NCBI GenBank assembly: GCA_035504095.1
Contig: DATJSN010000070.1
Location: forward strand, 1 to 64,000
Direction: 5' to 3'
Length of the DNA stretch: 64,000 nt
DNA from: DATJSN01 sp035504095
Lineage (GTDB): Bacteria > Planctomycetota > Phycisphaerae > WQYP01
Of the stretch, positions 7,406 to 16,181 are shown one piece after another. Made by a program: the position numbers and the translations under genes. Positions within the stretch are counted from its first letter, which is position 1. The number at the start of each line of letters is the position of its first letter. The notes beneath the pieces are model-generated. The model saw nothing but the letters and a program-made list of their open reading frames with translations, had not been told where the DNA came from and did not search any database.

Positions 7406-8299
7406 ATGAGACGAAATGCCAGAGATCCTGAGAGCGTAGACATTTCAGCGGCCCTTAACGGTTGGAGCTTTCAACCCGGACGAATCAATGTGCGCATGAT
7501 TCGCGGCCGCGACAACAAACTCAAGATTCAACTGCGGCTTGACCTTGGACTATTGCAGATGGAAGTCAGCGGGCGGCCCGACGGCAAACGCCCGCACGGC
7601 TCGCGCACCGAACTTGATTACCTGCTTCGCCGGCTCAAAAATCATGTCGCGCTTCATGGCAGTCAAGAAGGCTTTGTGCTTACCGCGCTGAATATCCGCG
7701 CGCTCCGGGAAGAAGCCTCCATGTTTTATCATCGCTACCTGAGCCTGTTTGTTCTGGGCAAATATGAAGGCGTCGTTCGCGATACCCGGCACAATCTGGG
7801 CATCCTGGATCTTTGCCGAAAATTCAGCGCTACGGCGAACGAACGCGGTGCGATGGAACAATTCCGTCCGTACATTCTCATGATGGAAGGCCGCGCCCGT
7901 GCCTGCATCGCGTTGCGCGACGGCTTTGTAAAAACCGCCATCGCCTTTTTACGCGGTACATTACGGCAGATCATCGCCGCCTATGGCGACCCGCATGCCC
8001 GCCAGTCGCCGGAAGCCCGCGTTATCCGGGAAATGATCCGCGATATACGCCGTCAGTTGCCGCCTGATCCGCAGGAACAACTTCACGAGCAACTTAAAAA
8101 AGCGCTCAAGCGCGAAAGTTATGAGGAAGCCGCCGCGCTCCGCGACCAGATCATGGCTTTGCAAACCACGGGAACATTGCCCAGCCCGCTGCCGATCGCG
8201 CCCAACCCCGCGCCGCACCGCCGCCGCCGCGCTTCTTCTTCACACCGGACCGTAAAACCCTCGCCTCCGGGACCGCCATCCGATTCCGCTGGTGCGTAA
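7406..8299 (+). CDS. UvrB/UvrC-motif protein of unknown function
   Basis: 297 residues. The only recognisable domain is a UVR motif near residues 227-252 (LHEQLKKALKRESYEEAAAL). In UvrB and UvrC this coiled coil mediates their interaction, and it also occurs in McsA and ClpC. The first 200 residues are a mixed alpha/beta region with no known fold visible; 140-200 is helical and Arg-rich. The C-terminus (265-297) is a low-complexity Pro/Arg/Ser tail. It does not contain nuclease or helicase parts of the excision machinery. Similar stand-alone proteins are known from planctomycetes, but I cannot assign a function. Confidence 0.75.
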   Translation: MRRNARDPESVDISAALNGWSFQPGRINVRMIRGRDNKLKIQLRLDLGLLQMEVSGRPDGKRPHGSRTELDYLLRRLKNHVALHGSQEGFVLTALNIRALREEASMFYHRYLSLFVLGKYEGVVRDTRHNLGILDLCRKFSATANERGAMEQFRPYILMMEGRARACIALRDGFVKTAIAFLRGTLRQIIAAYGDPHARQSPEARVIREMIRDIRRQLPPDPQEQLHEQLKKALKRESYEEAAALRDQIMALQTTGTLPSPLPIAPNPAPHRRRRASSSHRTVKPSPPGPPSDSAGA

Positions 8300-8324
8300 A
8301 ATGAAACTTGATGCGTTCTGAAAA

Positions 8325-8666
8325 CTATCCCGTCTCGCCACCTTGTCGAGTCACGGGATAGCAAATTAGCTCCACCTGGTTGCCTGCGGGATCCTCGAGA
8401 TAAATTCCTGTTGTCCCGTCGCGATGCGTTTTAATTGTTTTGCCGAAGTGCTTCGCCGATGTTTCCAGCTCTTCCTGCGTTGTTCTGAGCGCTACGTGCG
8501 CCGGATGTTGCTTGGGGTTTACCAGGGCCAGTTTTCCCTGCCCGAGCCGCAGAAACGCCCAGGAGTCATCCTGGTATAGAATTTCCGCCCCAAATTCCTG
8601 TACGTAAAATTTCGCCGTTTCCGCGATGTCATTGGTTTGAACGGCCACATGATCAAGTGCAAACAT
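8325..8666 (-). CDS. VOC-superfamily (glyoxalase/bleomycin-resistance-like) protein
   Basis: 113 residues with one vicinal-oxygen-chelate module: LDHVAVQTNDI at the N-terminus, FYVQEFGAE, a central HVALRT strand, and GIYLEDPAGNQVELICY at the C-terminus. His6, the central His and the C-terminal Glu are candidate metal ligands. Single-module members dimerise; their activities range from isomerase to fosfomycin or antibiotic binding, so the reaction is not predictable. AAGGAAA precedes the ATG. It converges on the UVR-motif gene. Confidence 0.85.
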   Translation of the reverse strand: MFALDHVAVQTNDIAETAKFYVQEFGAEILYQDDSWAFLRLGQGKLALVNPKQHPAHVALRTTQEELETSAKHFGKTIKTHRDGTTGIYLEDPAGNQVELICYPVTRQGGETG

Positions 8667-8818
8667 GATCTTTTTTCCTTTTCTTGATGTCTTGGTGGCA
8701 AAAATTGTTCGTGTCTTTTCGTTTAATTTGTAGTTAATAAGTAGTCTGAAAACTGAAATCTGCCTTCGGCTCTGAGGCTCGGGCTCGAAGAGAACGCTGA
8801 AAACCGCGACTCCGCAGC

Positions 8819-9298
8819 CTACCTTAGATCATTCTCATCCAATAGCGCAAAATTTTTCTCAGCCAGCACCATGCTGGCCAAGGCGGGATTGTCCACGTGG
8901 ATAACAACCGCCGCCGAACGGTTGGGATTGGTAATCAGTCCATATAAATAATGAATGTCGATTTCCGCGCTTAAAAGCGCCTTGCCGATCTTGCCCAGTC
9001 CGTCAACCGAAGACCCGCCCGGCATTTCCACCGCTACAAGTTCGCATACTGTATAGCGGTAATCGCATTGGGTGAGGATTCTCACCGCCATATCCGTGTC
9101 GCTGAACACAAAACGCACGATCGCGCAGTCAAATCCCTGCATCACGGTCAGCGCCAGCGTCTTGACGTTGGAATTATCGAAAATACCCATCAGGCTGGCC
9201 AGAGCCCCCACGCGATTTTCCACAAACACCGACACCTGACGCACGCAAGGAGTTTCGCGTCCACGCTTGGTGAGCGGTTTTTCACGTATCTCAGCCAT
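8819..9298 (-). CDS. ACT-domain protein (acetolactate synthase small-subunit-like)
   Basis: 159 residues from the ATG at 9298. An ACT domain occupies about residues 20-90 (VSVFVENRVGALASLMGIF is typical), and a second, weaker alpha/beta repeat ends in YGLITNPNRSAAVVIHVDNP. ACT domains bind amino acids allosterically. The arrangement resembles small regulatory proteins with two ACT domains rather than a complete IlvH. The frame is open up to 9382, but the extra 28 residues look non-coding. It diverges from dnaA across a 570-bp gap. The ligand is unknown. Confidence 0.8.
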   Translation of the reverse strand: MAEIREKPLTKRGRETPCVRQVSVFVENRVGALASLMGIFDNSNVKTLALTVMQGFDCAIVRFVFSDTDMAVRILTQCDYRYTVCELVAVEMPGGSSVDGLGKIGKALLSAEIDIHYLYGLITNPNRSAAVVIHVDNPALASMVLAEKNFALLDENDLR

Positions 9299-9472
9299 TG
9301 GGCATATGTTAACGCGCTTCCGGCACGTTTGCGCGCATAAAATATCCCTTGTTTTTCCGCTTAATTTTCGCTGGTTGTCCAAATGGGCCGTGTTTTGCCG
9401 CGATTCGCCGTTTGCGCCGCGGGCGACAATTCATTGTCTTTCCGTGACTTGCGCGTGGTTTAAAATTTTTCA

Positions 9473-9501
9473 TTGACAGCCCGCGTCGCGCGCCGTATCT
9501 T
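9473..9501 (+). promoter_or_regulatory. Strong promoter upstream of dnaA
   Basis: Consensus TTGACA (9473-9478), 17-bp spacer, TATCTT (9496-9501). The predicted transcription start near 9508 is about 360 nt before the dnaA ATG, an unusually long leader for this window. Confidence 0.7.
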
Positions 9502-9507
9502 TGCCAG

Positions 9508-9703
9508 AGTTCGTTTGAGGCGGGAGCAATTGAGATTCGCCCGCCGTGGAACAAACGCCGATGTTTGTTTTGTGTGCGGGATTTTGATCCGGGTGCTGCG
9601 GGCTGGTTCGGGAAGCCCGGTGGACAAACGTGCGGCAGGCGGAGGCGAATCTCAACCCGGTAAGGGATTGCCCGGGTACATTAGAGGTGTTCGGGGTTTT
9701 TTC
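9508..9703 (+). ncRNA. Candidate structured RNA: dnaA leader element or independent small RNA
   Basis: A perfect 12-bp long-range stem (9530-9541 with 9644-9655) is extended, across a 2-nt bulge, by CGCC/GGCG (9542-9545 with 9638-9641). It encloses two local hairpins: AACAAAC/GTTTGTT (9550-9556 with 9563-9569) and GGGCT/AGCCC (9600-9604 with 9614-9618). A further hairpin ACCCGG/CCGGGT (9655-9660 with 9672-9677) and a six-T run (9697-9702) follow. It starts just after a strong promoter. I cannot match it to 6S RNA, SRP RNA, tmRNA or RNase P RNA by conserved sequence. Confidence 0.5.
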
Positions 9704-9870
9704 CTGTCGCGGCGTCAAAAGTCGTAAACTTCGCTGCGAATTTCGAACCTTGCTCATCTGGCAGGATGCTGCACCAAATTTTGTTTTAGTTGCATATTCA
9801 ACGGACGGCCGTCGCATTGCGGCGCCGGGTGCTACCGCGCTTGTTTGCCGTTCGTTCAAGAGGATAAAAA

Positions 9871-11247
9871 ATGGGTACCCCTTTTGACGCGGCGGGCCAT
9901 GCGCGGTCTGTCTGGAATGAAATCGTCGAGTACATCCGCAATATGCACTCGCCGCTTGTGCGGCAGTGGTTCACCGAACTTGAACCCAACGAATTAAGCT
10001 CCGGCGTTTTGACCGTTCGCTGCTCGACGAGCATCCAGCAACAATATCTGGCCATTCGTTGCCGCGAAGTTTTCAATGACGCCGCCCAGGCCGTCACCGG
10101 AAAGCTCGTTTCGGTCAATTTCATTTGCACTAGTGGGGCTAACGGCAACCGCGTGCCGAACATCTATAACGACGTCATACTTTCGCCCGATTACGTATTC
10201 GAAAATTTTGTCGTTGGGTCCACCAACCAACTCGCTTACGCCACCTGCCGCGCTGTGATTGAAAGTCCGGGGAGAAACTACAATCCGCTGTTTATCCACG
10301 GATCGCCCGGTCTTGGTAAAACCCATCTGTTGCAGGCCACCTGCCAGGAAATGCTTAATCGCCGCCCGGAGACGCGCATCGTCTATGTGTCGTGCGATAA
10401 TTTCATCAATCATTTCATGACCTGCGTGCAGGCCGGCGGCAGTCTCGATCAGTTCCGCAACATTTACCGCAACGCCGTTGACGTATTGATCATCGACGAC
10501 ATCCATTTTCTCGCCGGGCGCAACCGCACCCAGGATGAATTTTTCCATACGTTCAATGCGCTGTTTCAGCAGGGCAAGCAGATTATCCTGAGCAGCGATT
10601 CGCCGCCGCTGGAAATTCCCCAGATTGAAGAACGGCTCGTTTCGCGGTTCGGCAACGGTATGGTTGCCTCGGTCGGAAAACCGTGCTACGAAACACGTTT
10701 CGCCATTATCCTGAAAAAAGCCGCGCTTCGGGGAATTAATCTTCCCGCCAACGTCAGTGAACTGATTGCGACGCGTTTTGAAAATAACATCCGCGAGCTC
10801 GAGGGCGCAATCACCAAAATTCAGGCATATGCCATGCTCAACGGCGGCAAATATGATCTGGAAACCGCCAATCTCGCGCTGGGCGACATCCTTGGTCCTT
10901 CCGACCGCATTGTCACAATCCAGCAGATCATTGAAGCGGTCACCCACTTTTACAGCGTTAAAGTTTCCGATTTGCAGGGCAAACGGCGCCCCAAATCCAT
11001 CAGCATGCCGCGCCAGATATGCATGTACCTGGCGCGCAAGCGTACGCGCCATTCTCTGCAGGAAATCGGCGGCTATTTCGGCGGTCGTGACCATACGACC
11101 GTCATGCACGCCATTAAAACCATTGAAGATTACCGCAAAAATGATCCCTCAATCGCCCGTGTTCTCGATCAGATCGAAGCTTCACTGGACAATCAGGCGG
11201 CACGCAATGCGGTCAGCAACACCCCGCGCAACTTCTCTCAAGCCTGA
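9871..11247 (+). CDS. dnaA: Chromosomal replication initiator protein DnaA
   Basis: 458 residues with all four domains of the initiator ATPase. Domain I is at 1-85 and a short linker follows. The AAA+ core has Walker A GSPGLGKT (144-151) and Walker B VLIIDD (205-210). Domain IV carries the DNA-binding helix-turn-helix and the RDHTT signature (406-410). AGAGGA lies 6 nt before the ATG. dnaN, recF and gyrB are not adjacent, and I find no cluster of DnaA boxes nearby, so this locus need not be the origin. A long structured leader precedes the gene. Confidence 0.98.
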   Translation: MGTPFDAAGHARSVWNEIVEYIRNMHSPLVRQWFTELEPNELSSGVLTVRCSTSIQQQYLAIRCREVFNDAAQAVTGKLVSVNFICTSGANGNRVPNIYNDVILSPDYVFENFVVGSTNQLAYATCRAVIESPGRNYNPLFIHGSPGLGKTHLLQATCQEMLNRRPETRIVYVSCDNFINHFMTCVQAGGSLDQFRNIYRNAVDVLIIDDIHFLAGRNRTQDEFFHTFNALFQQGKQIILSSDSPPLEIPQIEERLVSRFGNGMVASVGKPCYETRFAIILKKAALRGINLPANVSELIATRFENNIRELEGAITKIQAYAMLNGGKYDLETANLALGDILGPSDRIVTIQQIIEAVTHFYSVKVSDLQGKRRPKSISMPRQICMYLARKRTRHSLQEIGGYFGGRDHTTVMHAIKTIEDYRKNDPSIARVLDQIEASLDNQAARNAVSNTPRNFSQA

Positions 11248-11273
11248 TCACATCGCCTGCTTCAAAACCGCCG

Positions 11274-12188
11274 TTACTTCATGGCCCCGGCTTTAATTAA
11301 CTCCTCTACCGCTTGCGAATTATTTGCCTGACGGGCGAGCACCAACGCGGTTTCTCCCCTGGCGTCCGTGAGGTTCATATCCGCACCGGCCTTGACCAGC
11401 GCCGTGATAATGCCGGGGTTTGTGTTGCTTTGTGCGGCGTTCATCAGAGCCGTTAAGCCCGAATCATCCCTGGCATTCACACCCGCGCCGGCTTTAACCA
11501 GCGCGGCGATCATATCGGGGTTTTCATTGAATTTCGCCGCCCAGATCAGCGGAGTCCATCCGGAAACGTCCCCGGCATTTACATTGGCGCCGGCTTTGGC
11601 CAGCACTGTGATGATTTCGGGAAGGCTGTTATCCCCCGCAGCATCCATCAGCGGCGTTGCCGTGCTCACGTCCCGGGCATTAACGTCTGCACCGGCCATA
11701 ATCAACGCCGCGATGACATCGGGGTTCGTGTTGCTTGTTGCCGCCTCCATCAAAGGCGTCATACCGGATTTATCCCTGGCATTGATATTTTCCCCTGCGG
11801 AAACCAAGGCGGCGATGATGTCCGGATTTCCGTTGTCCCGCGCCGCAAAAACCAGCGGTGTTGAGCCATTCGCGTCCGTCGCATGAATGTCTGCACCGGC
11901 TGAAACCAAGGCCATAATTATATCGGGATTTGTGTTTACCGCCGCGGCCATCATCAGCGGCGTAAAACCGTTCTTGTTTCTGGTATTTACCTTTGCGCCG
12001 GCTTTGATCGCAGCGGAGACCTGTGCGAGCGTGCCCGATTCGCAGAGGTCAAAAAAATCCACGGTATGGCTGGCGGGCGGTGGCGACTTGCCGACTAGCA
12101 CCGGCTCACCCATGATCAGAGCACCGGGAAGCAGCAAGGCTGCAAAAACAATTGTCCCAATAACAGTATTTTTTGTGAGGATACGCAT
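11274..12188 (-). CDS. Secreted or periplasmic ankyrin-repeat protein
   Basis: About 304 residues from the ATG at 12188. An N-terminal hydrophobic segment (TVIGTIVFAALLLPGALIMG) acts as signal peptide or anchor. About seven or eight ankyrin-like repeats follow from residue 45 on, each of about 33-34 residues with the TPLMxAA core and the GADVNARD turn. Most repeats share an unusual NTNPDIIxALV helix, suggesting recent internal duplication. Such proteins mediate protein contacts; no enzyme domain is present. It converges on dnaA with a 26-bp gap. Confidence 0.9.
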   Translation of the reverse strand: MRILTKNTVIGTIVFAALLLPGALIMGEPVLVGKSPPPASHTVDFFDLCESGTLAQVSAAIKAGAKVNTRNKNGFTPLMMAAAVNTNPDIIMALVSAGADIHATDANGSTPLVFAARDNGNPDIIAALVSAGENINARDKSGMTPLMEAATSNTNPDVIAALIMAGADVNARDVSTATPLMDAAGDNSLPEIITVLAKAGANVNAGDVSGWTPLIWAAKFNENPDMIAALVKAGAGVNARDDSGLTALMNAAQSNTNPGIITALVKAGADMNLTDARGETALVLARQANNSQAVEELIKAGAMK

Positions 12189-12270
12189 GCGGGGATTGAT
12201 TATATAGTTCAAGCGTTGTGCCGTCGTATCTTTGTAGAAAAAATCTCTACGTTCTCTGTGGCCAATAAAA

Positions 12271-12297
12271 ATCCGTGCGATCCGTATAATCCGTGGT
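12271..12297. repeat. Three 9-bp direct repeats (ATCCGTnnn)
   Basis: ATCCGTGCG, ATCCGTATA and ATCCGTGGT follow one another without a gap in the region between the divergent ankyrin and purL genes. The middle unit contributes a TATAAT (12285-12290) that could act as a -10 box for purL, although no good -35 is visible. Confidence 0.55.
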
Positions 12298-12364
12298 TAA
12301 AAATAAATCTGTGCCATAAAATATCTGATCGCAAGGGAGCTTAATTACTCCAGGAAAGATTTTC

Positions 12365-15316
12365 ATGGCTGTTTATCGCATAGAAGTGCATCCTCGTGAC
12401 GCGTCCGATGATCCCGCCGGCGCCGCGGTGCTTTCGGAAATACGCCAGCTTGGCATGGGCGATGTTCATTCCGTGCGTACCGCGCGGGTGTTTTTGTTGC
12501 AGGCCGCGGACGGCATACTGAACGACCAGAAAATCCAGACTCTCGCGCGCGGTCTTCTCGCGGACCCGGTTACCGAACGGCCGGTCATCGGCCATGAAAA
12601 GGTTGGCTCCGGGCGGCTAGTGGAAGTGCATCTGAAGCCGGGCGTTATGGATCCCGTTGCTGCGAGCACTGAACTGGCCATCGGCGATCTATTGGATCTG
12701 CCACGCGCTCATTCCGATCAGCCAGCCCAACAGCAAGTGCAGGTTCGCACGGGCCGGCGCTATGTGCTTTCAGGGCATCTGACCGCGGACGCCGCCGCAT
12801 TGATCGCCCGCAGATTGCTCTCTAACGAAAGCATCGAGGAAGTTTATTTTGAAGCATTTACGCCCGCCGAATTTCCCCGTGGCCGTCCCTATGAATTCGA
12901 GCGTGTTCAAATCCCAATTCGCGACCTGAACGCCGGGCAACTCCAAACGCTTTCGCGCCAGGGGCATTTGTTTTTGGACTTAACTGAAATGCAGGCAGTG
13001 CAAAATTATTTTCGCACGTTGGGCCGCGATCCCACCGACGCCGAACTTGAAACGCTTGCCCAGACCTGGAGCGAACACTGCGTGCATAAAACACTCAAGG
13101 CCCACGTCGAGTTTTCGCAACAATCGTTCAATCAAACACCCGCCACAGGCGGTGCCGCCGAAGTCATCGATAACCTGGTTAAATCCACCATTTTTCGCGC
13201 CACCAGCGAACTCGCCTGCCCCTGGACGCTCAGTGTTTTTAAGGACAACGCAGGCGTAATTGCCTTGGACGACAAGTGGGCCGTGTGTATGAAAGTGGAA
13301 ACGCACAATCGTCCGTCGGCTATTGAACCTTATGGCGGAGCGGCTACCGGCATAGGCGGCTGCATTCGCGATGTGATGGGCACCGGCGGCGGCGCTAAAC
13401 CTGTAGCCAGCACCGATATTTTCTGCTTCGCCGACCCCAATACGCCCATGAATCAGGTTCCCAAAGGCGTTATTCATCCGCGCCGCATTGCACAACGCGT
13501 CGTCGCAGGCGTACGCGACTACGGCAACCGCATGGGCATTCCCACCGTCAATGGCGCCGTTTACTTTGATCAACGCTTTATCGGCAATCCTCTGGTCTTT
13601 TGCGGGACGGTGGGGTTGTTGCCGCGCGGCCTGGCCGCCAAACGATCCGCTCGCGCCGGCGATCGCATTATTCTTATCGGCGGACGCACCGGCCGCGACG
13701 GCATTCACGGCGCTACCTTCTCCAGCGATGTGATTACCGAAAAACATGGCGATGAATTTTCCCATGCCGTGCAAATAGGCAACGCGATCACTGAGAAAAA
13801 AATGCTCGACGTGCTGCTTGAAGCACGCGATTACCCCGGCGGCCCGCTTTATAACGCGATCACCGACTGTGGCGCCGGCGGCCTTTCCAGCGCGGTGGGT
13901 GAAATGGGTTCTGAGACCGGCGCGACGGTCGAACTCGATCGCGTGGGGCTTAAATACCAGGGCCTGAGCTATTCGGAAATCTGGATCAGCGAAGCTCAGG
14001 AACGCATGGTGCTTTCGGTCGAGCCGCGCCACGTAAAAACGCTGCTGGATCTGGCCGCCGCGGAAGACGTGGAAGCAGTGGACATCGGCGTATTCGACGG
14101 GTCGGGCAAACTCACGTTGCATTATCAGGGGCACACTGTCGGTTCTATGGATATGAAATTTATTCACGACGGTCTGCCGCGTCCCACACGCCGCGCTGTC
14201 TGGCAAGCGCCGGTTCTGCCGCCGGCCAATGTTGCTCCTCCATCGGATTACGCAACGGTGCTGATCGAGCTGCTTGGCTCACCAGGCATCGCCAGTAAAC
14301 ACTGGATCATCCGGCAATACGATCATGAAGTTCAGGGGGCTACGGTGGTTAAACCGTTGGTTGGTCCGGGCGGCGACGGTCCCGGCGACGCATCGGTCAT
14401 CGCCCCGATTCCCGGTTCACGGCACGGCATCGCGCTGGCCGTGGGCTGTCAGCCGCGCTTTGGCGACATCGATCCATATCAGATGGCACTCAATGGCATT
14501 GACGAGGCGATTCGTAATATTGTTTGCGTTGGCGGCAATCCCGAATACACGGCACTGTTGGATAATTTCTGCTGGCCCAAATGCACCGATCCGACACACC
14601 TTGGCGCATTGGTCCGTGCCTGCCAGGCATGCTATGACGGCGCGATGGCGTTCCGAACGCCTTTTATTTCCGGCAAGGATTCGCTCTCCAATGAGTTTTT
14701 CACTGAAGATGGCAAGCGTATTTGCATTCCTTACACACTTTTAATTAGCGCGATCAGCGTTCTCGGCGACGCAGGCCACTGCATCACGATGGACGCCAAA
14801 ACGCCGGGCAATCATCTTTTGATTGTTGGTGGAACGGATCACGAACTTGGCGGTTCATATTATTACGCTTTGCGGGGTCAGTTGGGACCCGATGTGCCCA
14901 AGGTTGATCTTAATCTGGCGCCACAAGTGCATAAAAAAGTCGCCGAAATTATTTCCCACGGCTGGGCCGCTGCGGCGCACGATCTATCCGAAGGCGGCCT
15001 GGCGGTAGCGCTATCGGAAATGCTTTTTGCAGGCCGGCTGGGCGCTTCGATCGATCTGGCTGGCGTTCCGTATACGCCTGCGGCGGCGACGGATGATGTG
15101 TTGCTGTTTTCCGAATCGGCCACGCGGTATTTACTGGAAATAAAAGCTGAGCATTACGATGAAGCGATTCGCGCCCTTCGTGGTTTACAGTTTGGCGTAT
15201 TAGGCAAGCTGACGGAAAAACCGAATCTGGTTATTCGTTCACAAAACGGCGGCACATTGATGAATGAACCGGTCGAACGTTTCCGTCAGGCGTGGCTCAA
15301 ACCGCTGGACTGGTAA
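12365..15316 (+). CDS. purL: Phosphoribosylformylglycinamidine synthase, fused PurS-PurL
   Basis: 983 residues. It catalyses the ATP-dependent FGAR to FGAM step of purine synthesis. Residues 1-170 look like two PurS-like modules (VYRIEVHPR... and YVLSGHLTADAA...), then a linker and the synthetase with SEHCVHKT, ETHNRPSAIEPYGGAATGIGG, the GxxGRDGIHGATF ATP-binding motif and a C-terminal AHDLSEGGLAVAL motif. The glutaminase domain of the large proteobacterial PurL is absent, so ammonia must come from a separate PurQ, not seen in this window. AGGAAAG precedes the ATG. Such PurS-PurL fusions occur in some bacterial lineages. Confidence 0.93.
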   Translation: MAVYRIEVHPRDASDDPAGAAVLSEIRQLGMGDVHSVRTARVFLLQAADGILNDQKIQTLARGLLADPVTERPVIGHEKVGSGRLVEVHLKPGVMDPVAASTELAIGDLLDLPRAHSDQPAQQQVQVRTGRRYVLSGHLTADAAALIARRLLSNESIEEVYFEAFTPAEFPRGRPYEFERVQIPIRDLNAGQLQTLSRQGHLFLDLTEMQAVQNYFRTLGRDPTDAELETLAQTWSEHCVHKTLKAHVEFSQQSFNQTPATGGAAEVIDNLVKSTIFRATSELACPWTLSVFKDNAGVIALDDKWAVCMKVETHNRPSAIEPYGGAATGIGGCIRDVMGTGGGAKPVASTDIFCFADPNTPMNQVPKGVIHPRRIAQRVVAGVRDYGNRMGIPTVNGAVYFDQRFIGNPLVFCGTVGLLPRGLAAKRSARAGDRIILIGGRTGRDGIHGATFSSDVITEKHGDEFSHAVQIGNAITEKKMLDVLLEARDYPGGPLYNAITDCGAGGLSSAVGEMGSETGATVELDRVGLKYQGLSYSEIWISEAQERMVLSVEPRHVKTLLDLAAAEDVEAVDIGVFDGSGKLTLHYQGHTVGSMDMKFIHDGLPRPTRRAVWQAPVLPPANVAPPSDYATVLIELLGSPGIASKHWIIRQYDHEVQGATVVKPLVGPGGDGPGDASVIAPIPGSRHGIALAVGCQPRFGDIDPYQMALNGIDEAIRNIVCVGGNPEYTALLDNFCWPKCTDPTHLGALVRACQACYDGAMAFRTPFISGKDSLSNEFFTEDGKRICIPYTLLISAISVLGDAGHCITMDAKTPGNHLLIVGGTDHELGGSYYYALRGQLGPDVPKVDLNLAPQVHKKVAEIISHGWAAAAHDLSEGGLAVALSEMLFAGRLGASIDLAGVPYTPAAATDDVLLFSESATRYLLEIKAEHYDEAIRALRGLQFGVLGKLTEKPNLVIRSQNGGTLMNEPVERFRQAWLKPLDW

Positions 15317-15443
15317 CGCAGTGGATATTCCACAGGCCGTAGGCCATGGATTTTGAACTGCAAAAGATTCCAAAAGTCATGACATGAAGACGGAGGAAGT
15401 GCATGAGGCGCTCTTTTTTATTTCTTATATTCTTACTTTTATC

Positions 15444-15471
15444 TTGACTATTACTTTTTAAAATGTAATAT
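15444..15471 (+). promoter_or_regulatory. Promoter of the toxin-antitoxin operon (predicted leaderless)
   Basis: TTGACT (15444-15449), 16-bp spacer, TAATAT (15466-15471), then 6 nt to the ATG at 15478. The flanks are AT-rich. No Shine-Dalgarno sequence is present before the antitoxin start. Confidence 0.6.
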
Positions 15472-15477
15472 ATACGT

Positions 15478-15741
15478 ATGAAGTTTGAAATTCACAAGGA
15501 CGTGACGATTACCAGCAAGGGGCAGCTCACCCTGCCGGTCAACATTCGTAAAGTCCTCCATCTGGGCGTTAAACGCAAAGTGCGCGTGGCCGTGACGCGG
15601 GAAGGCATTGTTACCATGCGACCCCTGCCTGACGTCATGTCTTTCTTCGGAACTTTGCACAACCGCATGGCTTATAACCCCAACGAAAAGCACAGAGCGC
15701 GTGAAGCCATCGGTCGCCGCGCCGCACGGAAGCCGCGCTAA
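15478..15741 (+). CDS. AbrB/MazE-type antitoxin
   Basis: 87 residues. An N-terminal SpoVT-AbrB swapped-hairpin DNA-binding domain (VTITSKGQLTLPVNIRKVLHL, residues 9-29) is followed by a charged C-terminal tail that would neutralise the toxin. The stop codon and the PIN-domain gene start share a base (TAATG), giving tight translational coupling. Antitoxins of this kind usually repress their own promoter, here the one ending 6 nt before the start codon. Nearby toxin-antitoxin genes are often horizontally acquired, but no mobile element is visible. Confidence 0.9.
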   Translation: MKFEIHKDVTITSKGQLTLPVNIRKVLHLGVKRKVRVAVTREGIVTMRPLPDVMSFFGTLHNRMAYNPNEKHRAREAIGRRAARKPR

Positions 15742-16154
15742 TGTCGAACGCCGTCGTGTATCAGTTGGATGCCAATGTGTTGCTGCGATTTCTCCGCAAC
15801 GACCACAAGGAACATTCTTTGCGTGCCAGGAAGCTCATCGAGCAAGCCAATGCCGGTGCGATCACGCTGGAAGTTTCGGCGGTAACCGTAGCGGAGATAT
15901 TCTACGCCCTGAAGGCGTTTTATCGGGTAGATCGTCGCGCTGCCGCTCGTACGCTTGCGATGGTGCTCAACACGCCGGGCTTCCGGTTGCCCGAGCTTCA
16001 TCGCATCCTGGACGCCATGGCCCGCGTTCAATCCGCCAATATTGATTTTGGGGACGCCTACCTCGCGTCAACCGCGTCCGAATCCAACACGCCGATCGCC
16101 TCGTTTGACAGCGACCTCGACGTCTTTGCCGACGTGAAACGGCACAAACCGTAA
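15741..16154 (+). CDS. PIN-domain toxin (VapC-like ribonuclease)
   Basis: 137 residues with the PIN nuclease acidic residues in place: Asp10 (YQLDANVLLRFL), a Glu in VTVAEIFYAL, the Asp pair of NIDFGDAYLAS, and a C-terminal FDSDLDVF. PIN toxins cleave tRNA or rRNA in a magnesium-dependent way. It is the second gene of the pair; pairing with an AbrB/MazE-like antitoxin is a common VapBC arrangement. A strong hairpin lies about 28 bp after its stop codon. Confidence 0.92.
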   Translation: MSNAVVYQLDANVLLRFLRNDHKEHSLRARKLIEQANAGAITLEVSAVTVAEIFYALKAFYRVDRRAAARTLAMVLNTPGFRLPELHRILDAMARVQSANIDFGDAYLASTASESNTPIASFDSDLDVFADVKRHKP

Positions 16155-16181
16155 TTTCGTTCGTTTTGAACTACGAAAAGA

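Noticed and set aside
9473..9727. 84-residue open frame starting in the dnaA promoter
   Set aside because: Its first codon lies inside the -35 box, composition is Arg/Gly-rich junk, and the DNA is better explained as a structured leader.
9299..9870. Replication origin next to dnaA
   Set aside because: No cluster of TTATCCACA-type DnaA boxes and no AT-rich unwinding region were found; dnaN and recF are also absent.
9994..11109. 371-residue open frame antisense to dnaA
   Set aside because: Composition is that of a shadow frame, and dnaA on the other strand has every expected motif.
12980..14206. 408-residue open frame antisense to purL
   Set aside because: No domain or start signal; the sense strand is unambiguous PurL.
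15478..16154. AbrB/PIN pair as a novel defence system
   Set aside because: Both proteins have standard motifs of a common toxin-antitoxin type; nothing sets it apart.
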